From Arachnopeziza araneosa (lineage: Eukaryota > Ascomycota > Leotiomycetes > Helotiales > Arachnopezizaceae), in the NCBI GenBank assembly GCA_003988855.1, contig QYAI01000013.1, positions 186,001-250,000 of the forward strand: a DNA stretch of 64,000 nt, given 5' to 3'. This document shows positions 45,170 to 57,676 of this stretch, one piece after another. Each line of letters starts with the position of its first letter. Within the stretch, counting starts at the first letter, position 1. Both the position numbers and the translations under genes were made by a program. The notes under the pieces are model-generated. The model searched no databases. It saw only the letters and a program-made list of their open reading frames with translations, and was not told where the DNA came from.

Positions 45170-45750
45170 GTTTATTTTCTTAGAGTAGACTTGAATGGGA
45201 TTTCAGGTTATACAGTTGTATTGTAACGAGAGACCGTTTCCTAAGTAAATACGTCACTTGCGAAATAAATCGGCAAAGCAGGGGTTCCGAAGGATTTAAA
45301 GTCAGGCCTGAGACAAGGGTTAGTATTTCACCTTTCACCTTCAAGAGCAAGCACGAATTTGGTCCTATATACTATCGTAGAAAGACTTGAAATTTTTTGC
45401 TTCGCGTACTTCGCGATCCAATACAGTCTCTGAGAACATGTATAGACTTTATAGTAGTATCTTTTAATAACACCTTTGACTTTTTATGTTGAATGAAATC
45501 GAACCAATAAAGTAATTGCTTATGAGAGCCATATTGAGAAAGGATATCAAAGATAATTTAACACCAGTGGAAGGTAGCTGAGACATAGTCACTAGGTTGT
45601 GTACAAGTACAACGAGTTCAAAGCGGGGGAAATTTTCGAGTATATTTTAAACGTTACAGACTCGTTCTACTAAGAGCCTTATATTTGCGTGACCAATATT
45701 CTTCATTAGTGCATATGATCATTGATTGAGGCTTTGCCATGAACTCCTGT
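45170..45750. other. Intergenic
   Basis: 580 bp, AT-rich, methyltransferase promoter side and STT4 3' side. Nothing else seen. Confidence 0.4.
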
Positions 45751-48700
45751 CTAGTAGGGGATTCCATTGGTGAGCAATTGGAACTGGTCGTAAACACCCG
45801 TTGAATAGCTTTTATAGCTTGCCCTGACTAGGCCTTTCACGAATTCAGCCGCCTCTCTCTCCGACTTCTCTAGTACAAATCGCTCTTTGAAATGTTGTAT
45901 GGTTTCTGGCTTGAAACATGGCAGTCCAGAGTCCATCATCAGCAATACAAGCTGAGAGAGCTTCTCAGTGTATTGACGCGAAGCCAAAAATGCTTTCACG
46001 CACAGTTCTTCAAACCATTTAAAAGATTGATGCTCTGTGTTTCCACCCATCACCGCCACCATCTCACTTGTAAGTTTGAATGGAGCTCTTTCAAATTTAA
46101 CGCCACCAGGAGCGATGTCGAAACAGAATCCGAAATCGATATGCAAAATATGGCCAGCATCGTCAACCATGATATTACCATTATGGCGATCTTTGAATTG
46201 TAGTAAGAAAGAAATGATCGAATATGCAGCCATACTCTTGACGAAGTTGCTCCGCGCTTCTTGAAATCGAAGAGAATCCTCATTACCATACTTGGAGATG
46301 AAATAGTCGTAAAGACCGTTGACCGCTTCTCTTCCAAGCATGTCTCTGGATATTGAGTTGGGTAGAACGTCGATAACACCACAACCTGGTGCAGTGGCGG
46401 TTACGCGATATGGAAAGACATACACATCTAGGCCAACATCATTGAAAATACCTCGGAAAGCAGCGATCATCTGAAGAGCTAGCACATCTTGGCGACAGTC
46501 ATCACCGACTTTGAAAATGGCCGATTGCCAGATCTCGACAGTATCGTCCTGTGGAATCGCACCTCTCTGATTCGTCTCTTCCAGCATTCCATCTGTACTT
46601 TCCATTTCCCCTTTGCTCTTCTTGATTCTGAAAGTCGCCATATATGGGGCCTTTGCGTGACTCTGAAGAGGTTTTCCGGACTTCCGGTCAATGCCTATGA
46701 CGACGCCATCTGGATTACTGGGAAGGTATACTCCAACTTCAACCTTGATTTTGCGAAGTTCTTCTTCAATTTTCTGCTTCTTCTCTGGCTTTGGACGCTT
46801 GATGAATGGCTTCAGCTTTCCAGAGATACTTGTGACCTCGTCAAAAAAAGCGAATTCTTTCTCGTAGAAAGCCTTGTCAACCCCAGAAAAGTCAGCAATC
46901 ATTCGGTTCATAACTTTATCGAGAGTTGGTTTGAGGGAATCTGGGATTTGCGAATCTTCGTCTTTGTAGGCATTAGCCTTCATATTCCATATGATTTGGT
47001 GCGCGAATAGCTGAGAGAATTTGGCTGTCTCTATAATGTACCGCTCAGCGTAACCTAGTGCATCATAACGCAGGGTTTGGACAATCTGAGGCACGTAGAA
47101 AAATGTTACATCTACCGCATGACTTTCCAAGGCCCTCATTGCATATTGCAATATAAAGGGATGATTACGATACGCCGGGGAGAAGTAGGTGATTGCAGTA
47201 ATAGGATTGACGGGAGACCAATACAAGAGATATTTCAACTGAAAGGAGACGTCACTAGGAAGGGAGTCTCCTAGTAAAATATGTAGCGCTTCCGGTTCTG
47301 AAATGGCCTTGTCCGGAAAATTGAGCAGGAGCCAACGGACTTCCTTATGAAGTCTTGGATATGGGAATCGTGTAACAAGCTGGATAGCCAAAGAGGGACT
47401 CTGGTGCCAAGCAGTCCTAATAAGATTCAGGAGAGTGGCCTCGGTAGGCCCTCGCGCTATTTGGCCTATGGCAGATGCATCCCCAGATTCGTTCAAGGGA
47501 TATAACCACACTGTAAGTCTAGACATTTCGCTCTCGATTAGAGCTTGTAACAATGCTTCTTTAGAGTGAAGCGACTTCATCAATGGAGATGAAGTATCAT
47601 CGATCATCTGAACGTTGCGAAGAGCCGCAAGAACGTCCGTCAGCAGACGCATCTCAGCCTTTACCTGAAGCCTATTGCCCCCAAAAGACCAGCACGGCGC
47701 AAAATTGAACCACGTCAACGCTGCAGTTAAGATCTTATTCTTTAGCAGACATCTTGCCTCAAAGCCAAGTGCTACACTGTGTCTTAACACCTTCAATGAG
47801 AATAGTACAATCTGGAACCTAATTTCTCGTGCAAGGGGATGTCCGGTTGAGTGCTTCAATCCATCGAGAGTCACATTTAATACTCTGAGGAAGGCTCTTT
47901 CTGTATGTGGGCTCCCAAGACGAGTGGCATTGAAGTGACTACCTAGAAATTGAAGCAGGCGCATATGTGGCGCAAGAAGGTTTTGCGCGATTTGCTGCCG
48001 TTTTGACAAAGCTGCTCTGTCACTTGGAGCAAATTCTTCCTTAACATAAAAGGGATCAGGATGTCTCACTAATGTCAGTGATGGTTGGAATAATGGAAGA
48101 GCTGTGACCTACAGGAATTTATAGTTGAATATCCCTTTACGAAGATGGACCGTCGACTCCCATTGTTGCACAATTTCTATCAAAAGTCGTGTTTCCATGC
48201 GCGGATTCTCATTCATAACTCCAAGCCAAAGGGAAATTCCTAGCTTGATGGACTGTTTGGTAAATATTGCGAACGGTATACTGACGAGGTGGTGTACTAT
48301 TGCACACTCATCATTCTTGGTTCTGCAGAGTAGTGCAGCAGCTCTTCTGAGAATATCGCGTATTTCCCCTATTGGAACATATTTGTGTTCTTGTATGCGC
48401 GTTTCTAAGTGTGCGAGTACTGTATTCGCATCTTGGAAATCCATTTCTTCCTTCGAGGCTATTGAGTTACGCCGGTTTTGGAGGTTAACGAATTGCATCC
48501 ACTCAGCGTCGTGGTCGGGAAGCGCTTCAGCATAACGATATTCTTGTCGAGTAGTATACTGGGCTACAAAGTCTGATGCTGTATTGATATTGCAGTCTCC
48601 ATGTCGATCAATAACGCCGAGTCTTTGATCCGAATTTGGAATGAGGGCTCCCATCTCAGTTGCGAAAGACCGACCAAGAGATATATGGCCATAGGCTCCT

Positions 48701-51700
48701 TCGTCATCATATTCGGAGAGATATGTTTGCAAGAGACCTTTGACATCCAGCGGTGCAATATTTATCACGCTCGTAACCCATGCCTTAGCTCTTTTGTAAA
48801 GATTATTTAACGTACGGCGCCGGAGTTCGAAGTCGTCCGATAATTCGACAGTGACTTTACCCCGAGCTGAGGTAAATGAAGACCTCCATTCGTATTCGTC
48901 AGTCTCTGCCTCCAAGCAGCTAGTCCACATTAGTGATAAGAGTTCAAGAAGAGCAAATAGTGAGGACTTCTGGCAAAGTGCTGATGGCACATCACGAATA
49001 ATGCGATCTGCACATGTCACGGCTGCTTGTTGAACCCTATCGATTCGATAACAGCAGCCGCTGAATACAAGAGCGAGCTGTTTTGCAACATATGGCGCTG
49101 AAAATGTTGGATTCGTCCCAATTAGGGTTTTCTTCAAGTACGCATCCATAACAGCATTTGTGATGGCTTCCATGGTAATGCTCATGTCACCTCTCCGCAT
49201 ACTCGGTTCTAGGAAGTAGGTTAATGCTTTTGTGCAGTCTCCGGAATCCGCTCGTAATGTCTCGACCAGATATGCAGCGTGCAGGAAGATAACCTTTCGA
49301 TAACTTAAGCCTCGTATTTCCGAGGTTCGGGATGGTAGAAGAGCAGAGAGGCGCTTCTTTTGAGTTGCTTCGTGTTCTGAATTGGCACCACGACGAAGAA
49401 CCGTGTTCAGTTCTATGTCACTCTCAACTTGCTCGCCGCGTTGTTCGGCAACCAATGGCTGCGAATGGATCGCAATCAATCGCAATTCCTTCACATACTT
49501 CTTCCCGCGGTCAGTGTTAGTGGCAAAGCCATGCACAACGATGTTGAACCAAGCATCTCGGATAAGAGAGTGGGTTTCTTCTTCCAAACTTTCGTTTGAG
49601 ATAAGGTCATTAGACGACATGAGAATAGCTAGTGGCTGCAACAGCTGTCCGATTTCCCTAGCCGCTACTTCGACATCAGCTTCTCGAGTGTTTTGAGCCT
49701 GATGGATATCTCCTTTGCTGATAATGGTCTCGAGTAAATGTTCCAGGTATACATCGAACAAGGGAGACTCTTTGCGAAGACTAGACGCAAGAAAATCGCG
49801 ACCTTTCATGACCTATTGGCAACGTTAAATCCTAGACAAGATTTCGAATTTTTAACTCACTGCTAACAATAGAGCTTCACTATTTTGCACGACTCCTTCA
49901 TGCGCAATCTTTGAGTAGAGTTTGAGTAGCGATCGGAACTCTTGTGGGCCTCCACTGAGTGCCAAACTAGTGGTTTCCGTAATTATTCGAGCATCTGTGG
50001 TCCTACTAACCTTATCAATCTTTTGCAAAAGCATAGATAGAGCCAAGGCAGTGATTTTGGAGTCTTTGCAACTGTTCGCAATACCACAAATGGCTTGTAC
50101 AACGTTACCATAAACTACAGAAGTTTCTTCATCGCCACTAATCGTTAATGATATGGAGCTACCAGTTGATTGTTTTCCAGCATAGAAATTAGAGCCGGTG
50201 TTAAGATCCATTCCTAAATCACCATTCACCACGCCCGCAAGGGCTCTATCAGAATTCGCCCCAGAGCTGAGAACGTTTCCAAGAGTATATAACGTTGTGA
50301 TTACAGCGTCGGGCGATAAGATTTGGAGAACGTAAGCCAAGCAAGTTGAGGCTATAGAGATGGTTTGACCGCTAGTGCCGCCCTGGACGATGAAACGGGG
50401 CAGTAATCGACTGACATTAGGTGCAAATGTGGAGGAAAGTTTTGAAATCAGAGCCATGGAGCGAAGCACTACACTTGCCAAAGTCTCGTCGGCCATCTGA
50501 ACTGAATCCGCAAGAGTATCTTCAAGCCAAGACATCAAAGTGTCAGTATCTGCCGCATCTTCATTCAGAAGAGCACAATTCAAATAGCTGGTCAACGCCC
50601 CTGCTTTCACGGAAAATGCTAGTCGCTGTTGCCAAGTCGATCCGAGGCGAAGGTAGTCTGCACCATCTTCTAGCAGACTCATTTCATCCGATGCAATATC
50701 TGCCAAGGTCTCCAAAGTTTCAAAGTCAACTGCACCGCTCTGAGATGAAGAAGGTCGAGTGATGCCAGTGCCAGACATGTGTAGGTCCAGAATATCACTT
50801 CCTCTTAAAACATCAATATCTGAAGCTAACAAGGACGTTCCTGCAACAAGAAGCCACATGAAACTTCTTTGCAAAAGCATTGCTCCAAGAGGTCGGCCGA
50901 TGGCAGCATAATGCCGCACATATCGTTTCCATTCTTTCACATTACTGTGCACAGAATGTGAATTGCGAATAGTAGAGAAGGCAGTCTCGACGGCAACCAA
51001 GTACCCTTCAGAAAAGATAGCTTTGACTTTTTCAATTAATGCCAAACGTTCGGGGGAAGTCCAAAAGTTTGCATATGTCGCAGCAGCATCAAGAAAACCC
51101 AATATCGATAAGGTAATTGTTGCTACGTGAATAGCATCTTCGACGTCAGTAGGGCTGCCGCTTTCAGAATCAGGTCCAGGAGAAGATATTTTCTCTGCAG
51201 TATGTAGACATCGATCTAAGTACGCCCTAAGCTTTTCATTCACAAGTTTTTGTAGCACTTCATGGTTTATGCCTAACGAAAGCAAGGCCGTAGTTAAATG
51301 ATAGCTTAGCGCTTCAATGGGGGATGGTTCAATGTCCCGGAAGAATGGGGATGGTATGAATGCTTGTCTATGGGCATCCCACACATACTGAGATAATTGT
51401 TCTGCCAATCTTGCAGCGTTGTGTATCTCTCCAACAAGAGGAGCTGCCTTGCATAATGCCAGAAGAACCTCAAATTCTCGGATATTCTATTCTCAATTAG
51501 AGTCCGGCATGAGATAGGCAATGCAATTGTATACCATAGGCATCCGCGCCAGTGATCTTTGATCAGCTTTTCCATGTCCATTGGACTTGGAATTGCCATG
51601 GTTTGAGCAGCCTTTGGAGAGTCGTTCGATATCGGAATTATCAAAAGTATTGGAAGATGACGTCGCAGAAAGTGCTGCAAGTTTTTGAAGGGCCTTCCGG

Positions 51701-51777
51701 CGAATACCTCTTGGATTACTAGGTTAATGTTAGATATGAAGGAATCAAAGAACGTAAATCAGAACTTGCCTGTCCAT
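45751..51777 (-). CDS. STT4: Phosphatidylinositol 4-kinase alpha (Stt4 family)
   Basis: Five exons by phase: 51770-51777, 51535-51718, 49861-51486, 48141-49812 and 45751-48068, about 1935 residues, the usual Stt4 size. Exon 1 is only 8 nt (ATGGACAG) and its intron uses a GC-AG pair (GCAAGT ... CCTAG). The N-terminal helical-repeat region reads RRKALQKLAALSA and IREFEVLLALCKAAP. The accessory helical domain precedes DPFYVKEEFAPSDRAALSK. The catalytic domain at the C terminus has VGDDCRQDVLALQMI, the catalytic loop KDRHNGNIMVDD, HIDFGFCFDIAP (DFG-like) and GVYDQFQLLTNGIPY at the end. It makes plasma-membrane PI4P. The exon 4-5 junction (GTAAAG donor at 48140) is the least certain; removal of the intervening in-frame TAG requires some intron there. 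Confidence 0.93.
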
Positions 51778-52002
51778 TATTGACACTCTGGGACTGACTT
51801 CTACATAAATGTCTCTAATTGCTCGAGGCTGCACTGGATCCCGGAATCGTTCCTCAGCTCCCCTGTCCCGCTAGCGTGGTTGGAAGGCAGCTGCTTGAAC
51901 GCGACTTCCAAAGCTACGACCTCAACTCAGAGTAAGAAATCGAATTTACAACGAACAACCTGAGCTTCCACGTCACCTTTCATTGATCAGCTCCTTGTCA
52001 AG
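51778..52002. promoter_or_regulatory. Shared divergent promoter, STT4 and PRE7
   Basis: 225 bp between starts. No Rpn4-type GGTGGCAAA element is visible. Confidence 0.45.
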
Positions 52003-52853
52003 ATGGCAGCGATGTTTAGTCAAAATCCGCTGATGAACGGACCAAATTACTCTTTCAACCAAGCACCAACGACTGCAGCAGCTGGTGACCACAAGCAAGC
52101 CAGTTTCTACCCGTAAGCAAGAGCATAGAAACCCTTACTCCAGGATTACTGCTAATACTACAAAGATACACCGATAATGGTGGTTCGACTCTTGCGATCT
52201 CTGGTTCTGACTTCACCATCATTGCAGGCGATACCCGTTCAACATCTGGCTACAACATCAACTCCCGGTATGCTCCCAAAGTTTTCAAAATCGGCGGTAC
52301 AACATCATCCCAGGATGACGCTACTCTTGTTTTATCCGTTGTTGGGTTTGCAGCAGATGGAGAGGCTTTGAAGGAGCGCTTGGATGCCATCGTTAAGATG
52401 TACCGATACCAGCATGGCAAGCCCATGAGTGTCAAGGCCTGTGCACAACGATTATCCACCATCTTGTATGGCAAGCGATTCTTCCCATACTATGTTACTG
52501 CTATTTTGGGTGGTCTAGATGAAGAGGGGAAGGGCGCTGTATACTCTTATGACCCAGTCGGTAGTTATGAGCGGGAGCAGTGCAGAGCAGCTGGTGCAGC
52601 AGCAAGCCTAATCATGCCCTTCTTGGATAACCAGGTCAACTTCAAGAACCAATACATACCAGGAAGTGGTGTAGGACACGAGTTGCAAGAACGAGAGAAG
52701 ATACCATTACCGCGAAACGAAGTAGAGGACTTGGTTAAGGATGCTTTTGATAGTGCTGTGGAGAGACATATTGAGGTTGGTGATGGGTTGCAAATGATGA
52801 TTATCACCAAGAATGGAATTGAGGAGATCTATAAACCGCTCAAGAAGGATTAG
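52003..52853 (+). CDS. PRE7: 20S proteasome subunit beta-6
   Basis: Exons 52003-52112 and 52166-52853 around a 53-bp intron; 265 residues. The family signature runs from NGGSTLAISGSDFTIIAGDT through YAPKVFKIG, LSTILYGKRFFPYYV, GGLDEEGKGAVYSYDPVGSY and LIMPFLDNQVNFKNQY to MMIITKNGIEEIYKPLKKD. Beta-6 (yeast Pre7, human PSMB1) has no active-site threonine, and none is exposed here after the propeptide-like N terminus, so it is a structural subunit of the inner ring. The N-terminal 36 residues (Asn/Ala/Gln-rich) are likely removed or flexible. Confidence 0.94.
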
Positions 52854-54164
52854 AGAGTTCGGCTTGGGAGATTTCACACCTGTACACTAGGTAGAAAGAA
52901 CTTTAAACAGTGGCATGGAAAGCAAAAATCAACACCACAAGACTAATTATTCAAGGCGAAGTAAAACATTTCACTGTCTTTCAGAAATACCCTTAAGCAT
53001 GGGCAAAAACCACAGATTCCCAGAACAATCTTCAGATCACGTTATAGTTTCTACACGTGATGCACAATGACGATAGGTAGAAGTAACGGCCCTAGTCCTA
53101 GTGTTTAGGCTACTGTCACTATTCCATAGTTTTCTCACTACTGTAGTATGATGGTAGAGGTGTTATAAATGTATAAATGAAATAATCTCACCGACAGCCA
53201 ACACTGGCAGCAACCCCATTGGTCCAGATCACAACTTTCAAGCGGCTAGCTGGAAGCAAAATGGATTACGCATGATGCTCCTCATGCTGCATGCAGCGGC
53301 GAAGCCCATCCGAGCCCTCCACGATCCCCTTGTCGATGTAGGAGACCTACAGTGGTTCGTCAAGATCGGCACCCTCTTTCGTCAGATATCGCAGAGAGGC
53401 GAGAAGCCGAAACAGTTGTGGCGCATCTAGTTCACAGCCACACAGCCACAAGTTCGCCGCGAACCCAGCACCGGTGTTGGAACCAGCGTTTTGCCACAAC
53501 ACCATCGGACTGTTGCCGGAATGCGCGATGCAGGGTGAGGCTATATGTGGCAATGATGGTATTCAACATCATTCCCAGTGATGGAGCTTTGGTCAGTCTA
53601 TACTTTCATGCTCTAGCAAGAAGATAAAAGCAGCGAATTCTCTTCTCAATCTCGATTGGTTCTCGTTAACGATGGAATTCGGAGGAGCCTATCGAGATTC
53701 GGAGACATTTTTTAAGGTTTCCGGACAGCAGGAAAGCTTGCAATTGGTCGTACGAGCCTGGGAAAGCCAGAATATTACTAGAATGAATTGACTCACTTAT
53801 TCTTATGCCAGTTACACTTGGTATTAGTAAGAACGGTAGAGAGTTTCTGAAAAGTGCACAAGTACTTGAATTTCTTGGTAGCTAATTTGCATTATATCTA
53901 CAGGAGTGATTATCTTGTCAGGCTTCCAGGCCTGACGCAAATGTATCTAATCTGTATGCATAGAATATACCACAAGGGTTTCCGTACAAATATGCATTCA
54001 TTCGCATCATAATTCATCACCATAAAGTCGTGCACTTAGAAGCAAGTCTTTAACACAAGAGAAAGTAGAATAATCCCCAAAGCAATGGCCAGCAATGTGA
54101 GGACTTTTAAGAACCAAATCCATGCTACATGCACTTAGGATAACAGCATTGAGCTCCAGTATTA
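52854..54164. other. Intergenic
   Basis: 1.3 kb between convergent genes; no gene recognised. 53.3-53.6 kb is GC-richer with short chance frames. Confidence 0.4.
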
Positions 54165-56217
54165 CTAAAAGGGTCGCGGTTGCGAGAATCCACCACCACC
54201 TATCATAGGAAAATTCATATTTTGAACATTGGTAGGTGCGGCTGGGCTTGGCAGTCTGTGAAACAAACCCAGGAGTCGTCGTCCAATAGCGGTCTCCAGC
54301 TCAGTACCGTCTCTCGCAATTTTGACTTCTCGATTCGAGTTCCATGGATTCCGTAGACCTCTCGTTCGGTAGAATGGGAGGCGAGTCGTCGATATCCATT
54401 CGACGTGGAACGGCTTGCCCCAAGCTTTTGATGGCGAGGCGGGATCAGCATCATGGCCACTTCTATTACTTCCACTGTCATCCTCTCCTTCGTCCCTCTC
54501 CTCCTCTTCATCTCGTTCTGCTTCCCAGAAGATTGTTCCCCGAGCTGAATCATCAATAATCCGACCCTTTGGCGCGAACTCGGTAGCTGGAGTAGGTATG
54601 GCCTTTGGAAGTTCAGGATCTTCGACAGTGTGGGCTTTCGGGGCAAATTCAATAGCTGCAGCCGGGTCATCGTTGATAAGGGAAGTCATTTTGGCATAGC
54701 CAAAATATTCTCCAGATTTGTTTGCAGAAAAAATCAAGTACACATTATCGGCAGTCTATAGTGCTTCTTAGCTTGGTAGAGGAAAAGGGAACGTCTTGAG
54801 CATTTCGTACCTTGTATGCCGTATTCAAGGTCTCTTCATTATGAGATTGAGTTGCCCAGATGCCGTTCCTGACACTGAGTTCAAGATCTTCCACCGTCAA
54901 ACTCTTCACAACGAAGAATTTGTCCTTCGGCAGGCCTGAATCTTCTGTTCCTCGAACCTCCCCCACTCCCGTATTCTCTGCTTCGCTCTTAGAATCAGCA
55001 TCGACCTGAGGAGATGGAGTACGATCAACATTTGCTGATGCCGATGCATTTAAAGATGCAGGGCCAGTAGGCACTGCTGTACCAGCAGCCACTCCTGCAG
55101 AATTTCGCCGTAACCGACTGACTAGTCTTACTGTTTGAAATCTCGAATCGTGGATCTTCATCTGAGCTGCCGTACAACTTTCCTCGTCTTTAAAATTAGC
55201 AAACGCACAGTTGCTCTTTGAAATCAGAAAGAGTGACTCCAGCCCAGAAGTTTCTTTACAGACGTGGAGAACGAGACTCATGAGATCTGTTTGCGGCGGC
55301 AGATTGCCAATCCAAATAGCGTGTCCTGAAGTTCAGAGTAAGCTGAATACTACCGAAATGTCAGATTAGTATAGCTTACCACTCTGGCGTGGTTTACGAG
55401 GAGGCCCACGAACAACTGAAGGGTGTGTCATATTTGCGCCTAAAAATCCATCAGTACAAGATATGAAGAAGGAGAAAGAATATTTACCCATACCTTGGGA
55501 TCTAGCTTGCCCACTTCCGGATCCACCAACATACTCTGGACCTCTCTGCTGCGTCTGGAGACGATTATCGCCAGAGAAGGTGCCTCTCATGGCAAATTGG
55601 CCAGGCATTGGATTACCAATATATATTGGATTTTGGATATTGTATTGTCCTTGGGGTACGAAGAACTGTGCTCCAGTTTGTTGACCTGCTATATATCCCT
55701 GACCTTGATACAAATGACTTCCTGCCTGCATATTTGTTGGCGACGGACTCTGTCCAGGCGCATACATTCCAGCATATTGAGCTTGATACTGATTGTGATA
55801 AGGCATATTCTGAGGTATAGCTTGGGCATTCGAAAACTGCTGAATATTTTGCGTCTGATACATTCCTTGGGAAGACGTCGGACTGGATTGGTATCTCTGT
55901 GATGGAATGTTGCCATAATTTTGGTAGGAGATGTCTGGTAGCATGTTTCCGAGTGAGCCCATATTGAAGGAATCCTGTCGGCCTTGTTGAGACTGTTGCT
56001 GTGAAGAAGAGGGATGCACGAGGTAGCTGCCAGCTGCGACGTTTAAAGTTTGTTGTCCATATCCTCCTCCTCCTCCTCCTCCTCCACCACCACCTCTGCT
56101 TTCGCCCTCGTCCTCGTACGAGCTCAACGATTGAACATGAGAAGAACTCCCTCTAGACTCGAGTTGCTGGTTTGGAAAACTGCCCGAAGATTGCTGGTCA
56201 AGTGATTTATCCCCCAT
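54165..56217 (-). CDS. YTH-domain m6A reader with RRM-like segment
   Basis: Four exons: 55488-56217, 55380-55439, 54811-55325 and 54165-54755; introns of 48, 54 and 55 bp; 631 residues from MGDKSLDQQSS. The N-terminal 240 residues are Gln/Tyr/Gly/Ser-rich and prion-like, with a Gly run encoded by a TCC repeat. A short RRM-like unit follows (HAIWIGNLPPQTDL, SNCAFANFKDEESC). The YTH domain begins at KDKFFVVKSLTVEDLELSV; its aromatic-cage candidates are the Trp in NGIWATQSHNEE and the Trp in FHVEWISTTRLPFYRTRGLR, then NPWNSNREVKIARDGTELE. A disordered acidic insertion (EEEERDEGEDDSGS) splits the domain. YTH proteins bind N6-methyladenosine in RNA; fungal relatives (Mmi1, Pho92) control mRNA decay. 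The first intron has no stop and is a multiple of three. Confidence 0.9.
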
Positions 56218-57651
56218 CCTGACGATGACAGTTGGCAAATTGCCACCCCAGAACTGGAAGAGTACAAATGCCATGTCAGCATTTCAAAGACGCTTAACAC
56301 CAACATGATGCTCACTAAGAAGTCTGAGAGGATAAGAGAATTAAATAAAGGAGTTTCAATCCTTCAAAAGGAGAGATGAGCCCAAAGTGAAAGCACAGCC
56401 ATACCTCAACTTGGTTGTCCCTCTAGACCTCTTCCCTTGAGGAGTCCCTTTGCTGTTGTGATTCGACACTGTTTTTAGAAGTGTGGCGAGTTTAGTTCGG
56501 AAGTTTAACGACCCGTACGGACCGCACGAGTCCAGGAACAAGGCTTCCTAAATTCCAAAGAATTGCGAGGTTGTTGAGGAGATAGTGGATTGTGGGGGAG
56601 GCGTAGAAGGATCAATTTTGTGGTTGGTTCAGTAGGACTTGAGGATGGCCGGATTAAGTAACTCCAGTATGAAGAACGAAAAGCCTCCGAAAACACGGTA
56701 GGTCGTTGACCTAGAAAGATCGACAAAGGAACAGAAAGCGAAAGCTCAGTCAGCACGGCCTATGGGATAGTGTAATGGACGGTCAGTTTTGCTCCGGAGC
56801 CCTATGAGCAAGCTATTGAGAAGTGGCACCTGTCAGTGCTTCAGTCGCCTCTGGCGGAGAGGTTCCTGCAAGAAATGATTGGGTACCTACAACAAGATAA
56901 CAATAGATTTGAGCTTAGGCTCCGACCAGAAGGGGATGCAGGCAGGCCGTCAAGTTTTGCAGCTGCTTGATAATGGGGAATTAGGGATCGAGGTGGGACT
57001 GGTCTCGAGCTGGCGGGATGCAGATGGAGCGGGTTATTAGACAACTTCAACAAGGTGGCTTCATTTTCGGAGGACGCGAATGGCAGGAAAAGGATCGACA
57101 GGAACCATTGTCAAGTGACGACAGAGAGGACGGCGACGGGGTTCCGAGATGGCCAAGAGGGAGGGAAATTTCTCCCAGCATGGAGGAGGGAGCTTGGGCG
57201 TTGGGGTTGGCAGACGACGGGGTTGTTCCCTCTCGCAGCAGACGACAACGGAGCCTCTGATAGCAACGGCGAGAAGGCAGTGGGAGGAGCCATGGTGCGA
57301 GCTGCCTACGGTTGAACAGGTCGTGGCGCTGGCGCATGGAAGCGGATATGGCCCTGGCGAGACCTAATGGAAGTTGGCTCCAGCTTTCTGACTGCAGTTT
57401 GGGGTTGGTTCTGGTGGTGGTAGCGGTGCAGATTAGGGGAGTGGTGCAGGAGGCGTTTTGCGGAAGCCGCTTTAAAAAGACACATGGGAATCTGAAAATT
57501 GCATCTTGCCTACGGAGATTCGCCTACGCTACTGGCAGAACCAGGTAGTTGACAGTTGGCGGGCCCCAGCCCCCCCCAGCGGCACTGTTGCGTATATCCC
57601 CAGGGGCTCAGTGTCTATCTTGCTTGCTTGCTCGCTCGCTCTCGGCCGTGA

Positions 57652-57676
57652 TGTCCCATCCCATCCCATCCCATCC
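57652..57676 (+). repeat. Pentanucleotide microsatellite (CCCAT)n
   Basis: About five tandem copies of a CCCAT unit, ending CCCGCTCACATCCC. Too short to imply function. Confidence 0.7.
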
